This document shows positions 24,531-34,336 of a stretch of DNA of 64,000 bases, one piece after another. Position 1 is the first letter of the stretch, and each line of letters starts with the position of its first letter. Made by a program: the position numbers and the translations under genes. The notes beneath the pieces were generated by a model, which saw only the letters and a program-made list of their open reading frames with translations, was not told the origin of the DNA and ran no database searches. This stretch comes from JAFMIT01 sp049421205 (GTDB taxonomy: Bacteria > Actinomycetota > Actinomycetes > S36-B12 > UBA5976), in assembly GCA_049421205.1 (NCBI GenBank), contig JBMSMQ010000002.1:69501-133500 (forward strand), read 5' to 3'.

Positions 24531-25913
24531 CTATGTTTCCTTCACAATTCTGTAGGAGTGTAGTACCTCTGCGAACTGACTGTCAGTTTTTACGTGAATT
24601 AATGTACCTGAATCTCGATACTCGATTGACACAATGTTGCTGTGACGTCGAAGTCGTTCAAGCAGCTTCTCCTCACCGTATGGAAGGAGGGCCCATATTT
24701 CAAAATCTTGCCCAGGTAACCTTTCATCGATGGCATTCAAAAGGCCATCCTGACCCTCACCTGTTTTTGCGCTAATTAGCACACTCTCTGGGTAATTTTG
24801 TTCTAGGCGTTTCCTTTGATCCACGGTTAATGCATCGGCTTTGTTGAAGACGATGAGTTCTCGATCAAGTGGAGCTCTGATTTCCATCAATACTTCTCGC
24901 ACAGCGTCGATTTGATCCTCGATCCTTTCACTTGTGGCATCTACGACGTGGACCAATACATCCGCTTGAATCACTTCCTCTAAGGTTGATTTAAACGCTT
25001 CAACGAGTTGATGTGGGAGATGCCTCACAAATCCCACCGTGTCGGCCATGGTGACTTCTCGTCCCGATGGGAGGTGCAGTTGTCTCACAGTAGGGTCTAG
25101 GGTTGCAAAGAGTTCATCTTGCACCAAAACGCCAGCACCAGTTATGAGATTGAGTAGTGATGATTTCCCAGCATTCGTATAGCCAACTAGGGCAACCTGG
25201 CTGATACCTGTTTGCATTCGATGGTGACGCTGCGTAGTTCGCACCTTGGCCAAATCTTTCAATTCATTTCGTAATTTCGAGATCTGCTGGCGGATTCTGC
25301 GTCGATCTGTTTCCAGTTTTGTTTCACCAGGTCCTCGAGTTCCAACTCCACCGCCAGCACCTCCAGCGCGGCCACCTGCCTGACGACTCAGGGCTTCACC
25401 CCAACCTCGAAGTCGAGGAAGCATATATTCCATTTGTGCGAGAGACACTTGATTTTTTCCTTCGCGACTTTTGGCATGACGTGCGAAAATATCAAGAATC
25501 AACCACGTTCGATCTACAACTTTGACTTTGGTTTCAGTTTCAAGTCGCCGTAACTGTGCCGGACTCAACTCACCATCGCAGATGATTGTGTCAGCGTCGG
25601 TTGAATGCACTAAGCGCCGAATTTCCTGCACTTTACCCGATCCAATGTAGGTAGCGGCATCTGGCGAGTCTCTGCGTTGAATAACAGCATCAACCACAGT
25701 GCAACCCGCTGTCTCAGCCAGTCTAGCTAGCTCCTGCATGGAGGCCTCAGCGCTGCTGAGTGACCCGGATGCCCACACGCCAATCAATACAACGCGCTCG
25801 AGTCGAACCTGACGATACTCAACTTCAGTAATGTCTTGTAGTTCGGTGGAAAGCGACTGAACTCTGCGTAGTCGCTCACGTTCTTGACTTTCTAATTCAC
25901 CGATATCGCTCAT
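24531..25913 (-). CDS. hflX: GTPase HflX
   Basis: About 460 residues. I chose the ATG at 25913, just after the dapF stop; a TTG at 25928 is the alternative. The HflX N-terminal domain (RDSPDAATYIGSGKVQEI) and glycine-rich signature (GGGVGTRGPGETKLETDRR) precede the G domain: G1 GYTNAGKSS, G3 DTVGF, G4 NKAD. HflX splits stalled or hibernating ribosomes, especially after heat or antibiotic stress. It continues the conserved miaB-miaA-dapF-hflX order. Confidence 0.95.
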   Translation of the reverse strand: MSDIGELESQERERLRRVQSLSTELQDITEVEYRQVRLERVVLIGVWASGSLSSAEASMQELARLAETAGCTVVDAVIQRRDSPDAATYIGSGKVQEIRRLVHSTDADTIICDGELSPAQLRRLETETKVKVVDRTWLILDIFARHAKSREGKNQVSLAQMEYMLPRLRGWGEALSRQAGGRAGGAGGGVGTRGPGETKLETDRRRIRQQISKLRNELKDLAKVRTTQRHHRMQTGISQVALVGYTNAGKSSLLNLITGAGVLVQDELFATLDPTVRQLHLPSGREVTMADTVGFVRHLPHQLVEAFKSTLEEVIQADVLVHVVDATSERIEDQIDAVREVLMEIRAPLDRELIVFNKADALTVDQRKRLEQNYPESVLISAKTGEGQDGLLNAIDERLPGQDFEIWALLPYGEEKLLERLRRHSNIVSIEYRDSGTLIHVKTDSQFAEVLHSYRIVKET

Positions 25914-25914
25914 A

Positions 25915-26694
25915 CTAAAGTACTTCAACGAATCCGTCAGCGATTAATTCCGCTGGCCCAACTAAACATATTCCATTTGCTTGAAGTTCCACGTTCAGCT
26001 TTCCCCCAGGAACGTTCACTTCGCATTTTGTCTTTCTGATTCTTTGCATATGCAAATATCCAACTGCACACACCCCGGTACCACACGACAAAGTTTCACC
26101 AACCCCCCGTTCAAGCACCCTCATCGAAACTGACGTATCTGAGTTCACAACATAAAACTCAAGATTGAAACCTTCAGGATGTGATGCCAACGTCTCTACC
26201 TCAGTCCACTGCAAGGTGTCAGGGAGTATATTGAAATCATCAAGTTGAATGACTACATGGGGATTTCCAACATTCACCGACGTCGCTTTATGAGAAGTGT
26301 CTTGAAAACGAAGTGATTCAGAAATCTCATCGCTGGTAATTGCTCCCATTTCAACACTCCAAGTGTTCTCGCCAACTCGCTCCACACGTTTCATTCCCGC
26401 ACGAGTCTTGATATGAGCCACAGACGCAATCAAATTCCGTTGATAAAGAAATTCAGCAAATACTCGGATTCCATTCCCGCACATTTCAGCAATACTTCCA
26501 TCAGCGTTTCGATAATCCATAAACCAAACAGAATCAAAGACAGCTATGAGTACGCCATCAGCGCCAAGACCAAAATGGCGATTGCAAATTTTTGAAATCT
26601 GTGTTTGAGATAAATTCAACTCGTTTGAAGGGTCAAAGAAAAGAATAAAATCGTTACCAGTGCCATGCCCTTTTGTGAAAGCAATTCGTGTCAC
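25915..26694 (-). CDS. dapF: Diaminopimelate epimerase
   Basis: A 259-residue cofactor-free epimerase converting LL- to meso-diaminopimelate for lysine and peptidoglycan. The two catalytic cysteines are in AEMCGNGIRVFAEF and LSCGTGVCAVGY. The N-terminus GHGTGNDFI and the NRHFGLGADGVL block are typical. The start overlaps the stop of the upstream glycosyltransferase (ATGA). Confidence 0.96.
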   Translation of the reverse strand: MTRIAFTKGHGTGNDFILFFDPSNELNLSQTQISKICNRHFGLGADGVLIAVFDSVWFMDYRNADGSIAEMCGNGIRVFAEFLYQRNLIASVAHIKTRAGMKRVERVGENTWSVEMGAITSDEISESLRFQDTSHKATSVNVGNPHVVIQLDDFNILPDTLQWTEVETLASHPEGFNLEFYVVNSDTSVSMRVLERGVGETLSCGTGVCAVGYLHMQRIRKTKCEVNVPGGKLNVELQANGICLVGPAELIADGFVEVL

Positions 26695-27749
26695 ACTTCA
26701 CCAACACATTGTTTGTAAAGGTCTTCATATCGCTCGAGTACTAAATCCCAACGATAGGGCTTATTCCGCATATCTACATTATTGCTGAAGTTGAAAAGAA
26801 TTGCAGGGTCGTGGATGACTTTTTCCAAGAACTGTTCAATCTCATCATCCCCACTACCGAGAAAACCATCGATCTGATGTTCAACAAAGTCTGCGATGCC
26901 ACTTTCTTTAAGACCAATCACACCTAATTGATGAACTTGTGCTTCTGCCGCTGCTAGTCCAAAGGCCTCCAGCTTTGAGAGTTGAATATAGGCATGCGAC
27001 TGGGCATATTCCTTATGGAGGTCAGTTCTAGAGAGTCTCCCTAGCAATTCCACATTTGTTACTCCACGTTTTTGAATTTTCCGCTCAATCCTTGACCTCA
27101 TTGGCCCCTCGCCTGCGATTTTGAGATGAATATTTGCACTTGGATACTTAGATTGAATGCGAGCAAAAATTTCTACAAGTTTAAGTAGACGCTTACGCTG
27201 AACAAGACGACTTGCGGTAATGAAAGTTATCTCTTTTCTTTTGGGAATCTGTGCCATTGGATAATCAATGTCTAGCCCATTCGCAATAATGTGTGCACTC
27301 TCATGAAGCCGAAGTGATCGGAGCGCTTGTCTACTTACCGCAACAACTTGAAGGTGTGTATTTTTAGTGAGTCGATTTTGATAGAGCAATCGTGCGAGAC
27401 CACCCCAAATGGAATGCACTGTTAAGACAACGGGTATGTTCTCACGTTGAGCAACATTTACAGCAGCCCAGCCAAGCCAAGCTCCTGAACCAACGTGAGC
27501 ATGAATGAGATCAGGGGCAAATTCAAGAACTGCGTTTTTGACACCTCGTCTGCTTCCAAATCGAATGAGAGCCCCTCTTTCGATGTGAGCAGATAAACGC
27601 TTCACACCAGGCATCTCAAAGCCTGAAGTCAATGTCAAAACTTGAATTTCATGGCCTCGATTCATCTGCTGCTGAATAAGAGTTTCGACCTGAGTCTCAA
27701 TGCCACCCAAACGAGGTGGAAAACAGTCGGTGACGTGGAGAATTCTCAC
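26691..27749 (-). CDS. GT4-family glycosyltransferase
   Basis: A 352-residue GT-B retaining glycosyltransferase. The N-terminal domain starts MRILHVTDCFPPRLGGIETQ. The donor domain has TASRLVQRKR, IAGEGPM, and the EAFGLAAAEA E-x7-E motif. The family uses nucleotide sugars to glycosylate lipids, inositol phosphate or polysaccharide. It is divergent, by 28 bp, from a PIG-L deacetylase gene. That pairing is seen for MshA/MshB of mycothiol synthesis, but this protein is shorter than MshA and its substrate is unknown. It overlaps dapF. Confidence 0.8.
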   Translation of the reverse strand: MRILHVTDCFPPRLGGIETQVETLIQQQMNRGHEIQVLTLTSGFEMPGVKRLSAHIERGALIRFGSRRGVKNAVLEFAPDLIHAHVGSGAWLGWAAVNVAQRENIPVVLTVHSIWGGLARLLYQNRLTKNTHLQVVAVSRQALRSLRLHESAHIIANGLDIDYPMAQIPKRKEITFITASRLVQRKRLLKLVEIFARIQSKYPSANIHLKIAGEGPMRSRIERKIQKRGVTNVELLGRLSRTDLHKEYAQSHAYIQLSKLEAFGLAAAEAQVHQLGVIGLKESGIADFVEHQIDGFLGSGDDEIEQFLEKVIHDPAILFNFSNNVDMRNKPYRWDLVLERYEDLYKQCVGEV

Positions 27750-27777
27750 AGACCAAACTTAAGGGCAAAATAGGGCA

Positions 27778-28569
27778 ATGAAATCGGTGGTCTTCGTTCA
27801 CGCCCATCCGGATGATGAAGCGCTCTTGAGCGGAGGAACACTTCGAGCACTACACCAAAAAGGATTCCGAACGGTCGTTATTTTCCTCACCAATGGCGAA
27901 CGTGGTAAATCAGAAGGAATCGAAGCTGAATCCTTAGGAAACATCAGGCAGAAAGAAGCAGCCCGATCTGCAATAATTCTAGGAGTCAGTAAAACCTATT
28001 TTCTGGAGTACAGCGACTCAGGACTTGATTCTGCTGCTGGACGTATTGAACATTCGCTTATACCTGTTGATGAAGCAACAAATCGAATACGGGACATTCT
28101 TGAAAGAGAAAGACCTCTGTTACTCGTGGGGTACGATTTTGAAGGCGGGTATGGGCACCCTGATCATAAAGCGGTTCACCGTGTTGTCAGAAACCTCGAA
28201 CTCCTCGAATACATCCCTACAATCCTTGAAGTTACTGTTGACAGAACCGTGGTTGCATCAACACTTGAACGATTTCGCTTGTTGATTTCTCTGTTCGAGA
28301 AATTGAAGATTGCCCAATCGAAGAATATTTATGAACTTGCAAACAAATTTAGTGCCACAGCAGATATTGCCTATGCGGTTGATGTCAGGAAATTCAGTGC
28401 GGCGAAACGATCAGCACTCAAAGCGCACCTCTCTCAAACTCTTGGAGGAGTTCGCAATTTAAGAATTATGACGATGCTTCCTGGTTTCATTTTCAGATAT
28501 TTCTTTGGAAAAGAGTGGTTCTGCGTTATTCGCGATTCTGACGATAATCCAATTAAAACTTTGATTTAG
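27778..28569 (+). CDS. PIG-L/LmbE-family N-deacetylase
   Basis: A 263-residue Zn-dependent deacetylase with the N-terminal motif VHAHPDDEALLSGG (His10, Asp12, Asp13) and the second motif GYGHPDHKAVHR. Relatives deacetylate GlcNAc-inositol (MshB), GlcNAc-PI or mycothiol conjugates. It is the only plus-strand gene in this stretch. The 28-bp divergent gap to the GT4 gene contains AGGG before the ATG. Its 3' end overlaps miaA by 17 nt on the opposite strand. Substrate not determinable. Confidence 0.88.
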   Translation: MKSVVFVHAHPDDEALLSGGTLRALHQKGFRTVVIFLTNGERGKSEGIEAESLGNIRQKEAARSAIILGVSKTYFLEYSDSGLDSAAGRIEHSLIPVDEATNRIRDILERERPLLLVGYDFEGGYGHPDHKAVHRVVRNLELLEYIPTILEVTVDRTVVASTLERFRLLISLFEKLKIAQSKNIYELANKFSATADIAYAVDVRKFSAAKRSALKAHLSQTLGGVRNLRIMTMLPGFIFRYFFGKEWFCVIRDSDDNPIKTLI

Positions 28570-29470
28570 AAACAAGTACTTCAACGAAATCTTCAACGGA
28601 TTTGTATAGATTCACATCGAGAGCATCAAACCACGTGATAGTCGTATCACGTTTGAACCATTTCATTTGTTTCTTAACAAATAGCATAGTTTTTTGGGTT
28701 ATTGCATCAAGTGCATCTTCTTCCATCACCTCACCTTTTGCTAATTGATATGCATCCTCATAGCCAATTGCTTTGCTTGCGGTTACCGTCTGAAAGAGTC
28801 CTTCTTGTTGAAGTCTCGTTACTTCCGCGACGAGTCCACCTCTGAGCATAGCGTTAACACGTTCGCGCACTCGAATACGAAGGATGTCGTGATTCATTTT
28901 CAAACCGATTTTTGTGTGTTCGATGTGCGGCTCTATGTCTGACAATCCAAACTTGTAATGAGCACCTGTTATCTCATTGACCTCAAGAGCGCGAATAATT
29001 CTTTTGGTATCTGCTACGGAGATTTGGGAAGCAGCATCTGGGTCAACGCGAGATAACTTCGCATGCAATTCTTCAGATGCGATTTCCTTGGAAAGTTTGA
29101 TGAGTCTATCTCTCACCGCTGGATCTGTGGCCTGAAATTCGAAGTCGTAGAGAACAGCTTGGATGTAGAGGGCGGAGCCACCGACGAGAATTGGTAAGCG
29201 ACCACGCTCTTGAATATCGCTGATGGCATGCCGTGCCCGCAATTGAAATTCGCTCACACTCATTTGGTGAGTAATGTCAACAATATCAATCATATGATGG
29301 GCAATTCCTTGATTGTTGGTAATTTTCGCGGTGGCAATATCCATACCCCTATAGATTTGGTATGCATCGAGACTGACAATTTCTCCATCAAAACATTGTG
29401 CGAGATGAATTCCGAGTTGACTTTTACCAGAGGCGGTGGGCCCGAGTATGACGAGTGGATTCATAGTCAT
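28553..29470 (-). CDS. miaA: tRNA dimethylallyltransferase
   Basis: A 305-residue enzyme that adds the dimethylallyl group to A37 of tRNAs reading U-starting codons. It has the P-loop LGPTASGKSQLG (about 9-20), SLDAYQIYRGMDIATAK and VGGSALYIQAVL. The start overlaps the folD stop (ATGA); a second ATG two codons in is possible. MiaB, which acts next on the same base, is encoded just upstream after folD. Confidence 0.95.
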   Translation of the reverse strand: MTMNPLVILGPTASGKSQLGIHLAQCFDGEIVSLDAYQIYRGMDIATAKITNNQGIAHHMIDIVDITHQMSVSEFQLRARHAISDIQERGRLPILVGGSALYIQAVLYDFEFQATDPAVRDRLIKLSKEIASEELHAKLSRVDPDAASQISVADTKRIIRALEVNEITGAHYKFGLSDIEPHIEHTKIGLKMNHDILRIRVRERVNAMLRGGLVAEVTRLQQEGLFQTVTASKAIGYEDAYQLAKGEVMEEDALDAITQKTMLFVKKQMKWFKRDTTITWFDALDVNLYKSVEDFVEVLVSKSKF

Positions 29471-30306
29471 TGAGCAAGTTGCACAACATTCGCCAACAAC
29501 ATAGCTCGAGTCATTGGTCCTGTGCCTCCTGGCATTGGGCTTATCCAGGATGCTTTCTCATGTACATCTTCAGCGAAATCACCGACAAGTGAGTTTCCAA
29601 TTCTGGTAATTCCAACATCAATGCAGACCGCGCCTGATTTAATGTCCTTAGCACGAATTCCCTCTGCCATTCCGGCAGCAGCAATAACAATGTCTGCGTT
29701 TGAGGTGTGTGCTGATAAATCTGCAGTTTTGGAATGGCATAGTGTCACGGTTGCATCAATTCCTTTTTGTGACAGCAGTAACCCAAGAGGGCGACCCACG
29801 GTAAGTCCTCTGCCCACCACAACAACGTGCTTAGCTTCAAGTGAAATCTTGTAATGCTCTAAGAGTTTGATGATACCCAGCGGGGTGCATGGCACAACGC
29901 GTGGTTGCTGGTAAAGGAGTAATCCCAAGTTCTCAGGATGAAGGCCATCTGCGTCCTTCTGGGGATCTATCAACCTGGTAATTGCAAGTGCATCGATTTG
30001 TGCAGGTAGAGGCAGTTGAACGATGAATCCACTGCATTCCGAGGCATTATTCAGGTCATTAACTGCCGCACTGATGTCTTGAAATGATGCATTCTCTTTC
30101 AATTCAATTTGTAGGCTGGCAATTCCAACTTCACTGCAGTCTTTATGTTTACCATTCACATAAGAGACACTTCCGGGGTCATTCCCGACCAATATGGTTC
30201 CAAGACCGGGGAAAATACCTTTTTCATTGAGGCGTTCGATATCTTCTTTGATTTGTTGTTTGATTTCGCTTGCGACAAGTTTGCCGTCGAGTATTCGAGC
30301 ACTCAT
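29467..30306 (-). CDS. folD: Bifunctional methylenetetrahydrofolate dehydrogenase/cyclohydrolase
   Basis: A 279-residue folate enzyme interconverting methylene-, methenyl- and formyl-tetrahydrofolate. The active-site block is GSVSYVNGKHKDC (Tyr49, Lys53), with QLPLP near 97-101, KDADGLHPEN and the NADP-binding VVVGRGLTVGRPL. It is placed between miaB and miaA with 4-nt overlaps on both sides, an unusual insertion in an otherwise conserved order. Formyl-THF supply for translation initiation is one link; the placement may be chance. Confidence 0.96.
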   Translation of the reverse strand: MSARILDGKLVASEIKQQIKEDIERLNEKGIFPGLGTILVGNDPGSVSYVNGKHKDCSEVGIASLQIELKENASFQDISAAVNDLNNASECSGFIVQLPLPAQIDALAITRLIDPQKDADGLHPENLGLLLYQQPRVVPCTPLGIIKLLEHYKISLEAKHVVVVGRGLTVGRPLGLLLSQKGIDATVTLCHSKTADLSAHTSNADIVIAAAGMAEGIRAKDIKSGAVCIDVGITRIGNSLVGDFAEDVHEKASWISPMPGGTGPMTRAMLLANVVQLAQ

Positions 30307-31715
30307 AACAATCCCCGACTAGCAATCTGCACCAATCCTGAAGTCGAGGAAATTCCCTTACGCGCATCAGGACGACGATGTGAGATGAAGGTGTCTGCCA
30401 GTAAATGGTAAGGGGCCGCATACGTGACAACTGCATTCACTACATCCCCTGGCATGACATCTCTTCCTTCAACATTGACATGCACCAATCGATTATCGCG
30501 GGCTCTTCCCGAGAGGCGATCTGATTCTGAGTCTTTTTTGCCTTCGCCATCCGCAATTAAAACTTCAACACTCGAGCCAACCTTCAGTAGATTTTCTTCC
30601 CACGCAATCTCGTTGATGAGTTCAACGAGTCGCATATAACGCTCATCAATCAGAGTCTTTGGAACTTGATCAGGCATAACTGCCGCTGGAGTGCCTGGTC
30701 TCTTGCTGTACGTGTAGGTATAGGCAACAGAGAATCGTGCCTCTTTTACTACCTTGAGCGTTTCTTCAAAATCTTCATCGGTCTCTCCGGGGAAACCAAC
30801 AATAATGTCTGTACTTATGGCTGCTTCTGGGATTCGCTTTCGAACATCACTCACAATTTCTAAATATCGAGATTGCCGATATGAACGCTTCATTGACGCC
30901 AAAATGCGATCTGATCCAGATTGCAGCGGCATATGAAGCTGAGGCATAACATTGTGAGTCTCGGCCATTGCTTCTATCACATCATTAGAAAACTCTTTCG
31001 GATGTGGGCTCACAAATCGTACGCGTTCAAGTCCCTTTATCTCACCACACGCTCGCAATAACTTCCCGAAGGCAAACTTGTCCTGAAACTCAACACCATA
31101 CGCATTAACGTTTTGTCCCAGGAGTGTAATTTCAACAACCCCGTCGTTCACAAGCATTTCTATTTCTTCAAGTATTTCGCCTGGTCGTCGATCTTTCTCC
31201 TTACCTCTCAGCGATGGAACAATGCAAAACGTGCAAGTGTTGTTACATCCAACACTGATACTCACCCACGCCGAATACGAATGCTCTCGTTTTGATGGTA
31301 AATGTGATGGGAAAACTTCTAGAGCCTCGCGCATTTCAACCTGCGACTCTTGTTCGATCTCTGCTCTTCGAAGCAATACCGGAAGTGCATTGATATTGTG
31401 CGTTCCAAACACAACATCGACCCAGGGTGCTCGTTCAAGAATCTTGCCTTGGTCCTTCTGTGCTAAACAACCACCAACTGCAATCTTTAATTCTGGTTTT
31501 AAAAGCTTCAATGCTCGTAACTGTCCCAGGTTCCCATACAAGCGATTATCTGCATTCTCTCGCACTGCACAGGTATTAATCACAATTACATCAGCATCAT
31601 CATCAATAAGCGCCTTGGAATATCCATTCGCCTCAAGAAGTCCAGCCATTCGTTCAGAATCGTGAACATTCATTTGGCAACCATGCGTACGTACTGAATA
31701 GGTCTTTGAACTCAC
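30303..31715 (-). CDS. miaB: tRNA-2-methylthio-N6-dimethylallyladenosine synthase
   Basis: A 470-residue radical SAM methylthiotransferase. The N-terminal UPF0004 domain has Cys residues in THGCQMN, INTCAVRE and VGGCLAQ. The radical-SAM CxxxCxxC is in SVGCNNTCTFCIVP, and a TRAM domain lies at the C-terminus (SGRARDNRLVHV region). It thiomethylates i6A37 made by MiaA. RimO at 36554 is its paralogue acting on ribosomal protein S12. Confidence 0.96.
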   Translation of the reverse strand: MSSKTYSVRTHGCQMNVHDSERMAGLLEANGYSKALIDDDADVIVINTCAVRENADNRLYGNLGQLRALKLLKPELKIAVGGCLAQKDQGKILERAPWVDVVFGTHNINALPVLLRRAEIEQESQVEMREALEVFPSHLPSKREHSYSAWVSISVGCNNTCTFCIVPSLRGKEKDRRPGEILEEIEMLVNDGVVEITLLGQNVNAYGVEFQDKFAFGKLLRACGEIKGLERVRFVSPHPKEFSNDVIEAMAETHNVMPQLHMPLQSGSDRILASMKRSYRQSRYLEIVSDVRKRIPEAAISTDIIVGFPGETDEDFEETLKVVKEARFSVAYTYTYSKRPGTPAAVMPDQVPKTLIDERYMRLVELINEIAWEENLLKVGSSVEVLIADGEGKKDSESDRLSGRARDNRLVHVNVEGRDVMPGDVVNAVVTYAAPYHLLADTFISHRRPDARKGISSTSGLVQIASRGLL

Positions 31716-31733
31716 AGTCAGAGTGTAATTGCC

Positions 31734-32750
31734 TTACTCTTCTATGAAATCGCGAAAAGTTTGTCCATTCATAGGATCAAAAACACCTACCTCAGTGATT
31801 ATGCCTGAAATTAAGTCGCGTGGCGTGACATCAAAAGCGGGGTTAAATACCTCTACGCCTCGCGGCGCAATTTCATTCGTGCCCAACCTTGTGACCTCAC
31901 TTGAACTTCTTTCCTCTATTTCGATGTCAGCACCACTCAGGATGCTCATATCAAGCGTGCTTGTAGGTGCAGCAACTAGAAAAGGGACACCGGCTCTTTT
32001 GCAGGCAAGTGCAACAGCCAAACTGCCAATCTTGTTCGCAGTATCGCCATTATTCGCAATTCTGTCTGCTCCGATAATCGCGAAGTCAACCATTCCACTA
32101 ACAATGGCACTCGCAGCTGCAGAGTCAACCTGTATTCGATGTGAAATGCCTAGTTTTTGAAGTTCCCAAGCAGTGAGTCTTGAGCCCTGTAAAAGTGGTC
32201 GTGTTTCATCTGCAAGTACCTCTATGACCTTTCCCTCGTCATGTAACGCACGAATTACACCAAGTGCTGTTCCCCAATACGTTGTAGCAAGTGTTCCTGT
32301 GTTGCAGTGAGTGAGAATGCGATAACCATCAAGTCCAAGATTCTCTTCGAGCCACCGAACACCGTGAGCCGCGATGGCAAGGTTTGCATCACGATCTTCT
32401 TTTTCGATTAATCGTGCTTCTTCCAGTACTCGCTCTTTTCCTTCATTCAGGTATGCGCTTACTCGAGTTACTGCCCAACTCAAATTGATAGCGGTAGGAC
32501 GAGAATCACGAATGCTATCAATTGCATTCAGTTGATCGTCTAAATTTTGAAACTCATTCATCGCAATCAGAACGCCGTATGCACCTACTGCACCTAATGC
32601 TGGAGCACCACGCACCGCAAGGGATTGAATCGCCTGGATGACATCATCTACTGTTCGAAGTTCTCGATAGTGCTCGGTTAGCGGCAATAGTGTTTGATCA
32701 AGAATTCGAAGATGGTCACTTTTCCACTCAATGGTTCGGATGTCACTCAC
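31734..32750 (-). CDS. mtnA: S-methyl-5-thioribose-1-phosphate isomerase
   Basis: A 338-residue eIF2B-like isomerase of methionine salvage. The catalytic Cys149 is in THCNTGTLA and Asp229 is in IGADRIANNGDTANKIG; the N-terminal VRGAPALGAVGAYG block is typical. No other methionine-salvage gene is nearby, so it may serve a partial pathway or 5-deoxyribose disposal. It begins 2 nt after recX and lies 18 nt before miaB. Confidence 0.95.
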   Translation of the reverse strand: MSDIRTIEWKSDHLRILDQTLLPLTEHYRELRTVDDVIQAIQSLAVRGAPALGAVGAYGVLIAMNEFQNLDDQLNAIDSIRDSRPTAINLSWAVTRVSAYLNEGKERVLEEARLIEKEDRDANLAIAAHGVRWLEENLGLDGYRILTHCNTGTLATTYWGTALGVIRALHDEGKVIEVLADETRPLLQGSRLTAWELQKLGISHRIQVDSAAASAIVSGMVDFAIIGADRIANNGDTANKIGSLAVALACKRAGVPFLVAAPTSTLDMSILSGADIEIEERSSSEVTRLGTNEIAPRGVEVFNPAFDVTPRDLISGIITEVGVFDPMNGQTFRDFIEE

Positions 32751-32752
32751 AC

Positions 32753-33247
32753 TTACTCACTTTCAGTATGACGTAATTCTCCCATAACCTGCATAATGAC
32801 CGAGCTGTTGTGTCCTTTACGCGCCAAAAAGCCAGTGAGTCGTCTCCAACGTGTTGGCACATCACAAGAACGAAGAGACTGAGATTTTTTTCGGGCAAGG
32901 GCAAGTGCTCGCGTGTAATCTTCACTTTCGTCAGATACTAATTCATCAATGATGTATGACGGTATTCCACGTTTCTTCAATTGCATCCGAAGGTACTGAG
33001 GGCCAACACGTTTGTATTCTCGAGCACTACGAATGTAAGCCTCGGCGTAGGCATCATCATCAAGAAAACGAAGTGATACTAACTTGGAAAGGACGTCATC
33101 GATGTCACTTTCCAAGAAGCCATGCTTGGCTAAATACTCACGCATTTGAAGGCATGTCATCGAAGAACGATTAAGTCTTCGCAGTGCCTTTGTGTAGGCA
33201 GAGCTAGGCTGTGGCGGAATCGCTATCCGGTTGAGTTGCTGCTGCAA
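32753..33247 (-). CDS. recX: RecA regulator RecX
   Basis: About 164 residues, mostly alpha helical, with RecX repeats: ALRRLNRSSMTCLQMREYLAKHGF, LRFLDDDAYAEAYIRS and RVGPQYLRMQLKKRGI patterns. RecX binds RecA filaments and limits their activity. There is no good ATG before the conserved part. I chose TTG at 33247, which has GGGAG 6 nt upstream inside the recA end, giving a 44-nt overlap with recA. TTG at 33253 or a longer form to 33328 are alternatives. Confidence 0.88.
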   Translation of the reverse strand: MQQQLNRIAIPPQPSSAYTKALRRLNRSSMTCLQMREYLAKHGFLESDIDDVLSKLVSLRFLDDDAYAEAYIRSAREYKRVGPQYLRMQLKKRGIPSYIIDELVSDESEDYTRALALARKKSQSLRSCDVPTRWRRLTGFLARKGHNSSVIMQVMGELRHTESE

Positions 33248-34250
33248 TTCCAACTCCCAAGGTGGACTTAATCTTGTCTTCAATTTCAAGTGCAAGGTCT
33301 GGATTGTCACGCAGGAAGGTGCGCGCATTTTCTTTACCCTGACCTAATTGATCACCGTTGTAGGTGTACCAAGCACCTGCTTTTCGAATGATGCCGTGTT
33401 CAACACCCATATCAATCAAACTACCTTCTCGGCTGATTCCCTCGCCGTAGACGATATCGAATTCAGCTTGTTTGAATGGTGGAGCTACCTTATTTTTTAC
33501 GACCTTCACTCGCGTTCTATTTCCGACAACGTCTGCGCCATCTTTCAAACTTTCTATGCGGCGGACATCAAGACGAACAGATGCATAAAACTTCAATGCA
33601 CGACCACCGGTTGTGGTTTCAGGGCTACCGAACATCACACCAATCTTTTCACGCAACTGATTGATGAAAAGTGCAGTTGTGCCAGTCTGCGATAAAGCAC
33701 CAGTGATTTTTCGTAGTGCTTGACTCATCAAACGAGCTTGAAGTCCCATATGACTATCACCCATCTCGCCTTCGATTTCGGCTCGAGGAACGAGTGCCGC
33801 AACAGAGTCGATGACAATGAGCGAAATAGCTCCTGATCGAATCAACATATCGGTGATTTCCAAGGCCTGTTCGCCTGTATCTGGCTGACTTACAAGTAAA
33901 GCGTCAATGTCGACACCTAATGCTTTGGCATATTCAGGATCAAGGGCGTGCTCAGCATCGATAAAGGCACAAATTCCACCCTGCTTCTGTGCACTGGCAA
34001 TTGCGTGAAGCGCCACCGTTGTTTTACCTGAAGATTCTGGACCGAATACTTCGATAACTCGACCTTTCGGAAGACCTCCGATACCAAGAGCGATATCAAG
34101 GGCAATCGACCCGGTGGGGATTACTTCAATTGGTGGGCGACCTTCTTCCCCAAGGCGCATAACTGAGCCTTTACCAAATTGCTTCTCGATTTGAGAAAGT
34201 GCACTATCGAGTGCCTTTACACGATCATTTCCTGGAACTGCGCCTGCCAT
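33204..34250 (-). CDS. recA: Recombinase RecA
   Basis: A 348-residue recombinase and SOS co-protease. Walker A is FGPESSGKTT (about 69-78); INQLREKIGVMFGSPETTTGGRALKF is the DNA-binding L2 region, read in parts. The ATG at 34250 has AAGGAG 7 nt upstream, better than the earlier ATG at 34265. It has no intein. A LexA box lies about 95 bp upstream. recX follows by overlap, so SOS induction should also raise RecX. Confidence 0.98.
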   Translation of the reverse strand: MAGAVPGNDRVKALDSALSQIEKQFGKGSVMRLGEEGRPPIEVIPTGSIALDIALGIGGLPKGRVIEVFGPESSGKTTVALHAIASAQKQGGICAFIDAEHALDPEYAKALGVDIDALLVSQPDTGEQALEITDMLIRSGAISLIVIDSVAALVPRAEIEGEMGDSHMGLQARLMSQALRKITGALSQTGTTALFINQLREKIGVMFGSPETTTGGRALKFYASVRLDVRRIESLKDGADVVGNRTRVKVVKNKVAPPFKQAEFDIVYGEGISREGSLIDMGVEHGIIRKAGAWYTYNGDQLGQGKENARTFLRDNPDLALEIEDKIKSTLGVGIAAATQPDSDSATA

Positions 34251-34336
34251 CTTGCTCTCCTTCATACAGCAGACCGGAGGCTACGGGCTAGGTGTGACAC
34301 CGCTCGACCTACGGTTTTTCCTGTGGACGGGTAGAG

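Noticed and set aside
26691..28569. Naming the pair mshA and mshB
   Set aside because: The glycosyltransferase is shorter than MshA, the genes are divergent, and mshC/mshD are absent here; family-level calls are all the sequence supports.
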